Shown here: positions 9,990-20,064 of the stretch, piece by piece
Position numbering within the stretch: the stretch's first letter is position 1
Layout of the letters: every line of letters begins with the position of its first letter
Assembly: GCA_037903475.1 (NCBI GenBank)
Contig: JBAJFG010000621.1
Location: forward strand, 124,001 to 188,000
DNA length: 64,000 nucleotides
From: Ancylostoma caninum
Lineage: Eukaryota; Nematoda; Chromadorea; Rhabditida; Ancylostomatidae
Reading direction: 5' to 3'
Translations under genes and position numbers: made by a program
Notes under the pieces: generated by a model
What the model was told of the DNA's origin: nothing
What the model saw: the letters and a program-made list of their open reading frames with translations, nothing else
Databases searched by the model: none

Positions 9990-11279
9990 TTAGGTATGTG
10001 AAAAAGTTTCCGCCCTCTAGGGATGAGTGGTTATATCGTTAGCTATCCTTGCAAATACTCTGTAAATCCTACTTCATTTTGTTGCTTTGACATCTGTCAT
10101 TAATATTTAGTACATATTTGTTTCGATTTATATCAACATCATTGTGTTTTATGGCGATAGTCATCCCGATATTTGAGCCAAGTAAGCGTCATTTGCGCGA
10201 AGCACTTCTTTTCTGCTTCAATTTGAAGAAAACTGCTGCCGAATCTTGCCGGATGCTCATGGAAGCTTATGGGGACCATGTCCTTCAGAAACATCATGCA
10301 AAGAATGGTTCCGACGCTTTAGTAGTGGTGATTTCGATGCTGGAGACAAGCAATGCAGTGGAAGGCCAAAAGTTTTTGAAGACAAAGAACTTCAATCATT
10401 AATTGATGAAGATCCATGCCAAACACAAGAAGAGATTGCCAACTCTCTAAATGTTGATAGGTCCAATATTTCCAAGCGTCTCAAAGCCATGGGAAAGGTT
10501 TATAATGAAGGCAGATGGGTACCATACGACTTGACAGAACGCGACATGGAAAGAAGAAAAACCATCTGTGAAATGTTGCTTGACGAACAAAAAAGGAAGG
10601 GATTTCTGCATCGTATCGTTACTAGAGACGAAAAGTGGGTCTATTTCGATATTCCGAAGCGCAGGAAAGCCATTTGCGACCGTGGCCAACCATCACAATC
10701 GACCCCAAAGCGCAATATCCATGGAAAGAAGGCAATGCTGTGTATCTGGTGGGACCAGAGGGGAGTCATCTATCATGAGCTGCTTAAACCAGGCCAGACG
10801 ATCACGGGCGATCTCTATAAAGAGCAAATGATTCGTTTGAGCAGAGCATTGCACCAGAAACGGCCGGAACACGAGACAAGGCAGCACAAAGTCATTTTGC
10901 TGCATGACAATGCTCGTCCACATGTTACAAAAGCAGTGAAGGAGACGCTTGAAGCACTTCGCTGGGATGTGCTACCACATACGGCTTATTCACCAGAGTG
11001 TGCTCCGTCAGACTACTATTTGTTCCGGTCGATGGCCCACGGCCTTTCCGAGCAGCACTTCCAGTCTTTCGGAGACGTCGAAAAATGGGTGAGGGAATGG
11101 ATCGAGTCGAAGGACGAGGCCTTCTACCGCCGCGGCATCCGTCTCCTCCCAGAAAGATGGGCAAAGGTTATTGCTAACGATGGCCAGTACTTTGATTGAT
11201 CTATCTGTTTCTTTTCTGTTTTGAAAAAAAAACACTCAATTTCGCTTAAAAAAGGGCGGAAAATTTTTCACATACCTAA
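9990..11279 (+). mobile_element. mariner transposon 1 (1,290 bp)
   Basis: Terminal inverted repeats TTAGGTATGTGAAAAAGTTT (left) and the matching complement (right) are flanked on both sides by TA (9,988-9,989 and 11,280-11,281). This is the exact insertion signature of Tc1/mariner elements. It is inserted in the RTE LINE. It carries one nearly intact transposase frame. The inverted copy in the right arm starts at 63,768 and is cut by the window edge. Confidence 0.9.
10151..11199 (+). pseudogene. mariner transposase, DD34D, one frameshift
   Basis: The enzyme cuts the element out at its inverted repeats and inserts it at TA. Residues from ATG 10,151 give the N-terminal helix-turn-helix (KRHLREALLFCFNLKKTAAES), interrupted after AYGDHVL by what looks like a 1-nt loss at ~10,285. 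The remaining 317 codons are open to the stop at 11,199: second HTH region (EEIANSLNVDRSNISKRLK), WVPYDLTE linker, TRDEKW (first catalytic Asp), LLHDNARPH (second) and APSDYYLF (third, 34 residues after the second). Total length ~349 aa, the usual mariner size. A single lesion makes it one of the youngest elements here. I cannot place the subfamily without a search. Confidence 0.85.
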
Positions 11280-11281
11280 TA

Positions 11282-12543
11282 TTTGCCGGCGGTCAGTGGT
11301 CCAGGCGATGTTAGGAGGAAGAAGGACGCGTACAAGGTGGCTAGCGATGAGATCGGACGAGAACATGCGGGAATACCGATGAGCAATGTCCGCGGCCAAG
11401 AGAGCCGTCTCAGCTGCAAAAGCGGCATATTATAAAGATACGTATGAAGAATTGGACACCATCGATGGAGAGAAGAAGATCCACCGTATCGCGGAAGCGA
11501 GGAAACATGCAATTGAAGTCTTGGTGCACGTTACGTAAGTCAAAGACAAAAACGGTTGCTTGCTCCGCCCTCCGGACATTATTAATCGGTGGCGCGAACA
11601 CTACGAAACTATTTGCAAAGAAGAATTTCCATGCGTCGCCAATATCATCGGCTATACCGGTGTTGGGACCAGTGCCACCGATCCAGGAAGAGGAAGTTGC
11701 AGGTGCACTGGCAAAGATGAAGAATGGAAGATCGCCCGGGCCAGGTAATCTGGTCGAGATCTGGAAAATAGCTGGAGGTGAAGGAACACGATGGCTCACT
11801 AAACTGTAGCCGAGGAAAAGCTGCTCGGATCGTGGAAGACGAGCGCAACAGTGCCTATTTGGAAGGGAAACGGAGCCGTAGCTGATTGTACAACGCACCG
11901 ACCAACTAGGCTGCTCTGCCACACGAAGAAGGTCTTTGAACGAGTTCTGGATAGTAGACTTCGAGAGATCGTTGAAGTAACGCGAAATCAGTGTGGGTTT
12001 GTCAAGAACTGTGGCAGAACCGACGCGATCCATGCTGTACGGCTGCTGACTGAGAAGCATCGAGAGGGGAGGAAGACTGTACATCTACCCTTTCTTGACC
12101 TCGAGAAGGCTCTGATAGGGTACCTTGCAAGCTGATTTGGCCGTCACTACGCGCTCATGGGGTCTCTGAAGAGTACGTCAGCTGTGTGCAGCTTCTCTAC
12201 ACGAATCTCAGCAGGTCAGTCAGAAGCGCCGTAGGAACAGCAGCACAGTTTGATGCCCGCGTGGGAGTAACTCAGGGTTCTACACTTTCACCGTTCTTTT
12301 CATTCTCTGCATGGACACAGTATCGAGTGATCTCCACTCAGGGCCACCATGGACGCTTCTTTACGCAGACGATGTCGTAATTGTGCAAGCACTGGGGGGG
12401 GGGACTCAAGATAGAGGCACAAGCTTGGAAAGACCGGCTCGAACAATATGGGATGAAACTTAACATAAAGGAAACAGAGTACCTGGGATGCGTAGAACAA
12501 ACGACCGGTAGGATTTCCATCGATAGTGAGGAACTTCCCAAGG
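11282..12543 (+). pseudogene. RTE-type LINE, reverse transcriptase, broken
   Basis: Resumption of the LINE begun at 7,819. The linker (YKDTYEELDTIDGEKKIHRI) is followed by the RT domain: KKVFERVLDSRLREIVE, NQCGFVKNCGRTDAIHA, FLDLEKA, GVTQGSTLSPF and LYADDV. The YADD catalytic motif is at ~12,359-12,373. Several frameshifts and stops separate these blocks, so the enzyme is dead. RT normally copies the element RNA at a nicked target. Homology ends at ~12,543, where a CTCAGAA/CAAGTTG repeat and then unit A begin, so the 3' end of the LINE is missing. The same breaks are present in the right-arm copy. Confidence 0.8.
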
Positions 12544-12618
12544 TGTACTCAGAATTTTTGAAACAGGTTGTTCCCAACTTATGGTGCCCAAGACAATTTG
12601 TATCCAACGTGCAGAGGG
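12544..12618. repeat. Terminal fragment of CAAGTTG-family element
   Basis: ACTCAGAATTTTTGAAACAG and GGTTGTTCCCAACTT here match the start of the 23.96-kb array (CTCAGAAG...AACAAGTTGTTTCCAAC). It is a short remnant between LINE and unit A. Confidence 0.45.
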
Positions 12619-12640
12619 CCCCTCAACTCCCTTTTCACAC

Positions 12641-13430
12641 TCAGACACTCCATGCGGCCGGCCCGCTCTACCATTGTCGGCCGGAGAATCACCGGGTCGG
12701 AGCCCGGCCTGTAATGGTAGAGGAGGCCGGCCGGCGGTGCTCTTCCGCTCAGCCGGAACTGCTCCAACTCGAGCGGGTACAGCCGCTAGTGCTCAAAATC
12801 GCGTGCTCAGGGCAAAGTTGTCCGCGAGTACCCCTCAAATGGCAGCAATTAATGGTACAACCTCTGGCGCTTGGCGTCCGGTTGCGCAGTGCCTCGCACA
12901 GAAGAGCTCCGGGCTCTACGCAGCTGTGGACTGTAGTGATAAAAAGGCGACACAAGTCAGCAAATTCTCATCAGGAACTGGAAAAGGTGCCTCTCTGCAT
13001 CTCGCTCACCTGTTTCCGCAGTGTTAGCTTTCTTCTACCACCGGTTGGAATCGAACCAAGCTGATCTTTGTTTCTGGCTGTTTGAGAGTGCTTCTGATCT
13101 GTCTCTCTCGGCGTATACCTTCACATCTTATCACTACCCTATTAACACTGACCGACCATTCCGACGGGGTTGGCAGGAATGCTACCGTAGTCGATCGGCC
13201 GGCCGGAAGGTTATCATGGTCGATCGGGCCGGCTCGAAGGTTGTAGTGGTCGACGGGCCGGCCGCCTATGAAACAATCCCCGGTCGGTTGTAGATGTGGT
13301 AGAGCGGCCGGCCGGTGATGAGCTGCTGCGCGCCGGTATGCGGTGATGGACTGGACGCCGGTCACTGATCAGCAGCCGTTCGGCCGGTCGGCACCTACTG
13401 GTCGGGGGGCCGGCCGCACTAAGTGTCTGA
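12641..13430. mobile_element. GGCCGGCC-rich foldback element
   Basis: 790 bp bounded by inverted ends TCAGACACTccatGCGGCC and the complement of GGCCGCactaAGTGTCTGA. The interior is studded with GGCCGGCC (FseI-type) octamers. It contains a stem pairing CTCTACCATTGTCGGCCGG with the later CCGGTAATGGTAGAGG, and ~29-bp direct sub-repeats with GTCGATCGG...GGTTATCATG at ~13,190-13,260. No transposase. CpG density is far above its surroundings. Copies: 36,437-37,214, 38,960-39,737, 61,617-62,406. Confidence 0.6.
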
Positions 13431-14189
13431 GAAGGGCAATTTACGCTTAGGGCTTTCTACACAGCGACGCTGTCGCTGCGACCGTTCACCACCACAAGTT
13501 TACTCACAGGCTCCTATGCCAGCACGGTATTCCATGCAAACTGTATGATAAGATATGAGAACTCGTAACATTCCGATCTCATCATTTCCATTCATTTTCT
13601 TCACTGCGACGGTGTCGCTGTGAAGTATGCCATGAGCCTTATACTAATTATAATACTCATTCTGTGTGTTCGTGTGAGAATCCCCGATTGGTCATTGATG
13701 GTGATTGCGAGGTCAACATGATGAAAGGGACGGTTACGGTGAGGTTCAGAGAATGAAGAGAAGCTCTAAAGGATGGGAAGTGCAGAGCTACGAGTCTACC
13801 GCGGTTTGGAAGGTGCGGCGGCCTCACAAAGTGGAGGGGCGCTACGAGGAGGATCCAACGCAGTTATAAAGGTTCCTACGGTATACCCGGCTTCGCTCGG
13901 GTGTTTTACTACCCCGGCAATTTCACACTAATGGGGACATTTGCTAGTGCCGACAAATTCATTGCGGATGCCTATAGTTTTGGTGGTAAACATATTAGCA
14001 GGCTCAGGTAACTGTAAGCAAAAAGTTAGTACTGTTATTTCAGTGTCAATTTCATGGAAAGCAGTTGCCATATTCGTACTTAGGGTTTAGCGTTTTCGAT
14101 TGATGCAGAGAACACATTCTTACCCCGTTCCTTTCTAAAAGCGGAGAAAGAGCAGAAGAAGTTACTGAGTCGATATATCCGTGGAGAGT

Positions 14190-14570
14190 AGTTGTCATAT
14201 TCGTGTACAGCGCAATGGAAAATCCTAGTAGACACGTATTCACCGGCCCGTGGACGAAAATGGCGAAAAATCATACCAATAACTCTAAATTCTACGCTAA
14301 ATGTTTGCCACAAATGTTTATCATTATCATATGTTGTTTATCATTCGTGTTCAGCGCATTGAGAAACCCCAGTAGACCTGTCCCTACCGACCCTCGGGCA
14401 AAAATATCGAAAAATCAATAAAATCGATAAATCGATATTTGATGCAAAACGGTTATCATATTCGTGTTCAGCGCATTGACAAACCCATTAGACATGTCCT
14501 CGCCGCCCCTGAGCAAAAGTAGCGAAAAATCAATAAAATCGATGAATCAATCGATAATGTCTGGCACGGC
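14190..14570. repeat. Degenerate ~115-bp tandem repeats
   Basis: Three to four imperfect units, each with TCATATTCGTGTTCAGCGCA, then a TAGACCTGTCC-type segment, then an ATCGATAAATCGAT-rich tail. A further diverged unit lies at 19,740-19,975. The last unit leads into GGTCCCGATCGGTTC and a CATA-rich tail, which is typical of a retroposon end, but I cannot name the family. Confidence 0.5.
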
Positions 14571-14665
14571 CTAAAACCTCCGCCGGCCCATGAGGAATAA
14601 GCTTGCGAAGTTTGGTCCCGATCGGTTCACCCCCCGCGATTTCTATAAGGAACATACATACATAC

Positions 14666-14945
14666 CAGTGGCGGACGCAGAAAGTGGGCGGGAGGGGGGG
14701 CGTGGGAAGAAAAGTGGGGTCTCCGCCGTTTTGGGGACCCAGACGGAAAATAAAATTAATAATAATATTAATTATAATAATAAACAATAAATAAAAAATA
14801 TATTAAAAATAATAATAAAAATAAACAATTAAAAATAAACTAACACAAGATTTTTATTTGTATTGTAAAGTAATTTCGAAAATTTGGCGACCCATTCTCG
14901 GGGGGGGCGCGCCCCTCCCCCCCGCCCCCCCTGCGTCCGCCACTG
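14666..14945. mobile_element. 280-bp MITE, present in left arm only
   Basis: Inverted termini CAGTGGCGGACGCAG and CTGCGTCCGCCACTG. The interior is AT-rich then extremely G/C-homopolymeric. It sits in a CATA microsatellite; ATAC flanks both ends. The matching positions in copies B (38,450) and D (60,390) are empty, so the insertion (or a precise loss) post-dates unit duplication. A truncated relative in opposite orientation is at 31,706-31,870. Confidence 0.75.
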
Positions 14946-15240
14946 ATACCCACATACATACATACACACACATACATTCTACTTTATACATACAGATAAG
15001 TGGGGGAGACATGTTCACTGATAAGAGTGCGCCGGCGCCCAAAAGTGGGGGAAAGGCATGAGGGGAGTTCGAACCTGTGAAGATGGTCGACATCCCGTTG
15101 TCCATACGAAGAGAAACGTGAAGTCTGCAAAGTTGGGCCATTGCTGTGCTATGAGGCGCTGCCGACCATACCAAGTTGATGTGAAAGTTATGTACGTGGG
15201 TTTGTATAACGTTTGTGGAAAGTAACTATCAGGAATTCCA

Positions 15241-16426
15241 ATGACATCATTACATCTCCCATTCATGTCCTCTCGTTTCCGCCTGCGGTGACCGAAGACC
15301 GGCTGTTCTTATACCCGAATGGACCCTTATCACCTGACTTATGGAGACAGGCAGAAACGGGCAAACAATTATTAGTGTTTAATCTCGGCCATATCGGCTA
15401 TTTATGGTTATTTCCGCTATCCTAAGCAATAGAAAGGTGGAATTGCACTGAAGAGCTAAGCTACTGCCCTCCAACGGATCCTAGCGGATTATGAGCAAAA
15501 AGGCAGTGGCAGGCATTCCCTCATTTTCCTTCAAGAATTCAACCATCAAATTTCGGTGGGGCTGTAGTCTATTTTTGTCCCACTGACGCATACATTAATC
15601 GAGCTTCAGGAGAGGTTTGGAAGGCCGTCGTCAGACGGACGGCAACACTGGTTTTCGTGCGGTTTCGAGGAGCACGGTAGAAGTTCTCATTTCTGATTAC
15701 ACAGTTTTCGTGGAATAGCGTGCTGGCATTGGAGCAGTAATGCGGAAACTGGTGGGGGTGAACGATCACAACGACAGCTTTGCAATGATGCATGCTGTAG
15801 GCAAATGGGTAAGATACATATCAGCAGCACGAGTCCACTTGTCCAACGAGAACTGTGTAATCAGAAATGAGAACTTCTACCGTGCTCCTCGAAACGATAG
15901 ACGAATTTCGCAGCTGCAGGATTGCGACGGAACCTGAACTAGAGACGAGGTAAAAGCATGCTCCAAGCGAGAGCAGAGTTAATCTAGCCGCGACATCTAT
16001 CTTTTCGGGAAGGACTACTACATCTTGTCTTAACCATTTTCATTCGATTTCTTCGAGCGACACAGTCGCTGTGTATTATGGCATATATTCCTTACCCAAA
16101 CTCTGCCAGTGATGGGATGAATTCCAGGAAGGATCACAAACAAAATTATTACTTAACCGTACACTTTAGGAGGATGAAGGGATTTTGTGGCTGCAGCAGT
16201 GAGTCTGGGCTTGGCAAGGGGCGTGCTTTTGGTGTTACACACCCTTGACTCATTGCACAGGAAGCGAGGGGAGTGGTTATTTTACTCTGCGTATTACGCA
16301 GCCTGAAAACCTCGTAAACACTGTTTCACTCGAAGGCAGCGGTCACGTGCCTATTCTGGTCGGCACCGGTGCCCAAATGGGACAAAACTTTTCAATACCT
16401 ATTGTTTTGATAGAAGATATGCGCAT
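15241..16426. other. No gene; repeat-derived DNA
   Basis: It holds the foldback at 15,662-15,895 and segments related to unit A (CAGTCGCTG hairpin at ~16,060). At ~16,280-16,330 a short stretch (TTACGAGGTTTTCAGGCTGC on the minus strand) resembles one at ~27,875. No coding exon seen. Confidence 0.4.
15662..15895. repeat. Foldback, 49-bp near-perfect arms
   Basis: 15,662-15,710 and 15,847-15,895 are reverse complements with one mismatch, around a 136-bp loop. The arm sequence (GAGCACGGTAGAAGTTCTC...) is related to the 13.5-kb segment of unit A. Confidence 0.7.
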
Positions 16427-17332
16427 TCATAAGGTCTTTTGAAATGTGCAGGTATCGAAATTGTTTGTTTCCATAGCTAAGGCTGAACAGACTCCACTCC
16501 TTCTTGTCTTTTTCAAAGCGACTGCACCTGCAGTTGCCACAGGAACTGGAGGTGCTACTGCGCTGCAGCGAGGAACCAATGGTTGCTAATGGGTAGCTAT
16601 TCGGGTTAAAGATAGTGGTCATGTTTCATCGTGGTTATGCTATTCGCGCCACATTTGGCGGCCAAGGGCCATATCGTAAACACCACACAATGTAATGTGA
16701 TATCATCACTTCCCTTTTTTATTTTATTTTTTATTTTATTTTATTTGTATGCTTCTCCATCCTCACAAAGATGCGAGGAATTTGCAGAAGCAAGTACTTT
16801 TTTTTCTAAATTTGAGCCGGCTCAGAACCCCTGAGTAAGTTGCAAACAAAGATTGAAAAACAACTTGCAAACAAGCTCAAATGAAGAAGTTTGCAAACTT
16901 TTGCTGAAAAAACCCTGCGAACTAGTATGGCGTCATCACCAACCTGAAAAAATAATTTCCGACTAGATTTTCATTTCGCAACATTTTCTACATAGGAAGA
17001 CAAAGCAACTATTTTACCATCTTTCTCCAAAACAAACTATTTTACTAGCTTAGCGCTGATACTCTCCAGCTGTCGCGCAAAAATGAAAGAATCTTTCGCA
17101 TTCAGTAACTCAAAATCTTTGCAATAACTAGTTAACCAGCTTTCGAGAAAATACTGTCAGATCGAATCTGCATCTGATACTAGTTTTTCGGAAGCTGGTT
17201 GTATAGTTGTTGCAGGAGTTCTGAGCACCGGTGAGCACCGGGTAACGTCCGTTCCGCTATGTTTACTTCTCACCTATCTGTGCACTTTTTCCTCAGCTTC
17301 GCCTTCACACCAGAACGCAACGTCGTCTTCAT
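16427..17332 (-). CDS. Two-exon gene Y, unidentified 64-aa basic protein
   Basis: Minus-strand model: exon 1 17,274-17,332, intron 16,563-17,273, exon 2 16,427-16,562. Exon 1 starts at ATG with MKTTLRSGVKAKLRKKCTD and ends in a good donor (GATAG/GTGAGAAG). Exon 2 follows acceptor CTCGCTGCAG and completes the split codon in the correct phase, reading AVAPPVPVATAGAVALKKTR and ending ...CTFQKTL, TGA. The intron contains a whole MITE (16,818-17,230), consistent with non-coding status. The N-terminus is strongly basic and there is no signal peptide. An open extension upstream of the ATG means exon 1 might be longer. It is divergent from gene Z. Family unknown; the right arm has an identical arrangement. 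Confidence 0.35.
16818..17230. mobile_element. CAAGTTG-family MITE in gene Y intron
   Basis: Inverted ends: GAGCCGGCTCAGAACCCCTG at left, GCAGGAGTTCTGAGCACCGG at right. Internal AAGTTGCAAAC/CAACTTGCAAAC motifs relate it to the 9,042-9,707 element, from which it is strongly diverged. Confidence 0.5.
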
Positions 17333-17617
17333 CTTGAGTGAACGCCGGTGAACCTTTTGTCTATCTTCCAAATGAAGAAGAAACTAAGCACTTATGGCAG
17401 CCCGAATAGCACCGTATAGCGCCTGATTCTCGCGCATTTCACGGAATGGAGCTGAGGTAACATGTGTCTTTATTAGCTACTCCGACACCAGAGTTACAGG
17501 AAAAGTACGGCTTGAGCTAATCAGGGAAGGATACTAGAGGAGTTCGACATTTTGTAACGAAATCTGTAGCTCAGTTTTTAATGCTGATCTCAAATCCGTT
17601 TTCCTTATCTGCTGCAG

Positions 17618-18304
17618 ACCTCTTTGTAAAGAGTTACCTGTCACAATTTCAGCTCTAGACCAGGATATTCTTTCTAGTTACACTACTGAAGATATGTGCG
17701 GAAACAATTTCATTTTAATTTCAAACCTGTCAACTGACTGGAGCTAACTTATACTTCCGAAATTTCCTTAGATCCAGATATATTCCCACAATCTTCTGGC
17801 AGAACATATCAGGTAAGCCAAATCTTGGGGCCTCGGGTAGGCTGGAATCATGTCACGTAAGTCTTCACAGAAGGCTCCGCATCGAAAAAGAGATTTCAGA
17901 TCGGCATGAAAAACTGCATATGAAGTTTACATTTCGTTACGAGTTCTTGGATTCCCCTAGCATTCTTGCCCGGTGAGCAATAGGGTCTTGCTCAACAAAC
18001 AGAGACAGCAATTGTGGAATCCATTGATGCTTGAGTCTGACGCTCAACTCATGGTCGGAGCTAGTACAAAATGGTCTTATATTGATGTGTTTGATGGTCA
18101 TGGAGTCCATTACGGTTGTGTGTTAGACACAGACGGACCAATCGCAGTCTGAAGCGAGCTATTTTGTGCAACCTACTAAGCCACACCTTTGGTACGTATC
18201 CATGTGAGCTCCAGAAGCTTGCGTTTAGTCATACTTATGACGTAAGGACCCCAAATGAGGCTTCACGGCAGCCCACTAATATTACTATCATTCCACTAAC
18301 ATGA
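17618..18304 (+). CDS. Multi-exon gene Z, unidentified, partly resolved
   Basis: Successive segments: 17,618-17,728 (after CTGCTGCAG; LCKELPVTISALDQDILSSY, then CGNNFILISNL), 17,772-17,812 (RYIPTIFWQNIS; donor CAG/GTAAGC), and 17,900-17,972 (after GAGATTTCAG; DRHEKLHMKFTFRYEFLDSP; donor CCCG/GTGAGC). These three join in phase through introns of 43 and 87 nt. A further frame at 18,009-18,152 (MVGASTKWSYIDVFDGHGVH to TGA) and an overlapping one to 18,304 (LKRAILCNLLSHTFGTYPC...) look coding. They do not join in phase with canonical sites, so either an exon boundary is misread or the gene is decayed. The first donor (GTCAAC) is weak. An upstream segment at ~17,474 (SDTRVTGKVRLELIREGY) may be an earlier exon. 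I do not recognise the family. Confidence 0.4.
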
Positions 18305-18700
18305 ATCCAAAGTTTAAGTTTATTAAAATTTTACTGATCAACATAATTTTATTCTGAATAGAAATCCAGCACTCAGGCCCATTTCATTCGAGCTCTACAA
18401 TTTGGTGAATATGTGAGACTATTAGTTTAAATTCTAGAAGAATATGTAACAAATTTACTCACGTCGTGGATTTGCTTCAGTCCAAATAGCACATTTATTC
18501 CTATCCTTACTTGTGTGGAAACACTGAAGATCTTACCAAGCCTCCTGAAACCTTTCCAAATTAAAGGCAGCGCTCAGAGAAATTTTTGGGTTGAAGATTT
18601 CGTGGTGTATCGGGGTTTTTAAGGACGTCGAACTCATTAACAACGATGAAGTAGCGTGAAACACGCGAAAAATACAGAAAATGATAGCGGTATTTCATGT

Positions 18701-19447
18701 TGTTGAAGAATTGAAAGTTAGATTCAGAGTTTACAAAAGTATCTCAATACTGTTAACAAGAAGTATGTCTGACTACAAGGTATATACTTTTCTCGCTGTT
18801 GGTTTCGGGGCTTAACTAGACCAACAGTGAGACTTCCTTGGTGCCCCTCATCAGTAGTTACCCAAGGAAGTTTCCAAAAGGATAACATGAGATATGAACT
18901 GATGTTATTTTGAAGAGATGTTAGTGTTGCATGACTAGAGTAACGAACGGCAGAAGTCCATGAAGAAGATAGTGAAGTCCATATAAGCGGATGAGATGTG
19001 TGGATATTAGTGTATGAGCAGAACATCCATACACATTCTCCTTATATACCGGGCTTATTGATGACCTCTATGGCGCCCAAAGTAATTGACCTTTACTTGC
19101 GTAGATCATATAGTGCCCTTATCCCACACCTGGCACCTATTGAAAGATTTATTTGTACAGTATAGTGATGTCTGTCCATCTGTGTGTGTGTATATGAGTG
19201 TGTTGTGTGTGTATGTGTGTGTATATGTGTATGTGTGTGTATGTGTGCATGTGTGTATGTGTGTATGTGTGTATGTGTGTATGTATGTATGTGTATGTGT
19301 ATATGTGCGTGTATGTGCGTGTGTGTGTATGTGTGTATGTGTGTATGTGTGTATGTGTATATGTGTGTATGTGTGTATGTGTGTTTGTGCGTGTATGTGT
19401 GTGTATGTGTGTATGTGTGTGTATGTGTGTATGTGTATGTGAGTGTA

Positions 19448-19532
<85 letters not shown>
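18701..19532. other. Left-arm-only segment between 71-bp direct repeats
   Basis: 832 bp with no recognisable gene: ordinary sequence to ~19,180, then a long TG-rich microsatellite. Absent from the right arm. The direct repeats are far too long for a normal transposon target duplication. Confidence 0.75.

Positions 19533-19533
<1 letters not shown>
19182..19533. repeat. TG-rich microsatellite, ~350 bp
   Basis: Mixed TGTG, TATG and TGCG units followed by a pure (GT) run of ~80 nt. It creates long spurious frames on both strands. Confidence 0.95.
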
Positions 19534-19535
<2 letters not shown>

Positions 19536-19739
19536 CTCATTAACAACGATGAAGTAGCGTGAAACACGCGAAAAATACAGAAAATGATAGCGGTATTTCA
19601 TGTGTGTCCACAGCGCGTACGAGTGTTCCGTGATGGGTCCCGCCACGGAACCCTGCAGATGGTATGAATTTCATAAAAAGCCCCTGCTTAACCACATACG
19701 CACACCCTGTCAGTTGGCGCGATGGAACCGTCATCCAAG

Positions 19740-19975
19740 GTAGTGGTCGTATTCGGTCTCAGCATATTGAAGAACCCTAGTAAACATTTCCTCACCGACC
19801 CTTGGACGGGAATAGTGAAAAACCGATAAAATCGATATAATCGATAAGCTAATCGATAGTCTCAGGTTTAAAGTAGTCTATAACCTCCGCCGGCTCAGTT
19901 AGGGCATCCTTACAAAATCTGGTCCCGATCGGTTCGATTTCTATTCGGAACATACACAAACAAACACACAAACTT
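19740..19975. repeat. Diverged unit of the ATCGAT-rich tandem family
   Basis: Matches the 14.4-14.6 kb units in order: CCCTAGTAAAC..., an AATCGATA-rich segment, CTCCGCCGGC, GGTCCCGATCGGTTC, then an ACAAACA tail. Confidence 0.5.
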
Positions 19976-20064
19976 CCACTTTTACGTATACAGCTACGGT
20001 TAACTTATGAAGTACAATTCGCGCGATTCGCGAAGCTTCCAACTCATCTCTCAAATGTATCGGC

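Larger units (their letters stand above)
12619..15240 (+). repeat. Repeat unit, copy A
   Basis: A 2.6-kb unit beginning CCTCAACTCCCTTTTCACAC and ending near TATCAGGAATTCCAATG. It recurs as copy B (36,417-38,727, direct), C (38,728-39,757, inverted, truncated) and D (60,107-62,428, inverted). Copy A differs from B and D by the MITE at 14,666. It is composite: GGCCGG element, a family with CAGCGAC...GTCGCTG hairpins, and ~115-bp degenerate tandem repeats. Open frames across it (for example 227 codons from 12,381) are translations of repeat DNA and not genes. Confidence 0.85.
18563..19735. mobile_element. TTAA-flanked MITE family R1, interrupted copy
   Basis: Left part 18,563-18,700 begins TTAAAGGCAGCGCTCAGAG, and the right part 19,604-19,735 carries the family sequence GGGTCCCGCCACGGAACC. 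Between them lies a 903-bp shift: 71 bp (18,630-18,700) is repeated exactly at 19,533-19,603, enclosing 832 bp of other DNA. The right arm has the uninterrupted form (56,514-56,783). A complete R1 copy with both ends is at 25,589-26,010. Confidence 0.65.

Noticed and set aside
12381..13064. 227-codon plus-strand frame (also at 61,983-62,666 minus)
   Set aside because: It runs from the dead RT end through a repeat fragment into the GGCCGG element; the sequence is repeat DNA translated by chance.
19086..19646. Long Cys/Val and His/Thr frames on both strands
   Set aside because: They are translations of the TG microsatellite.
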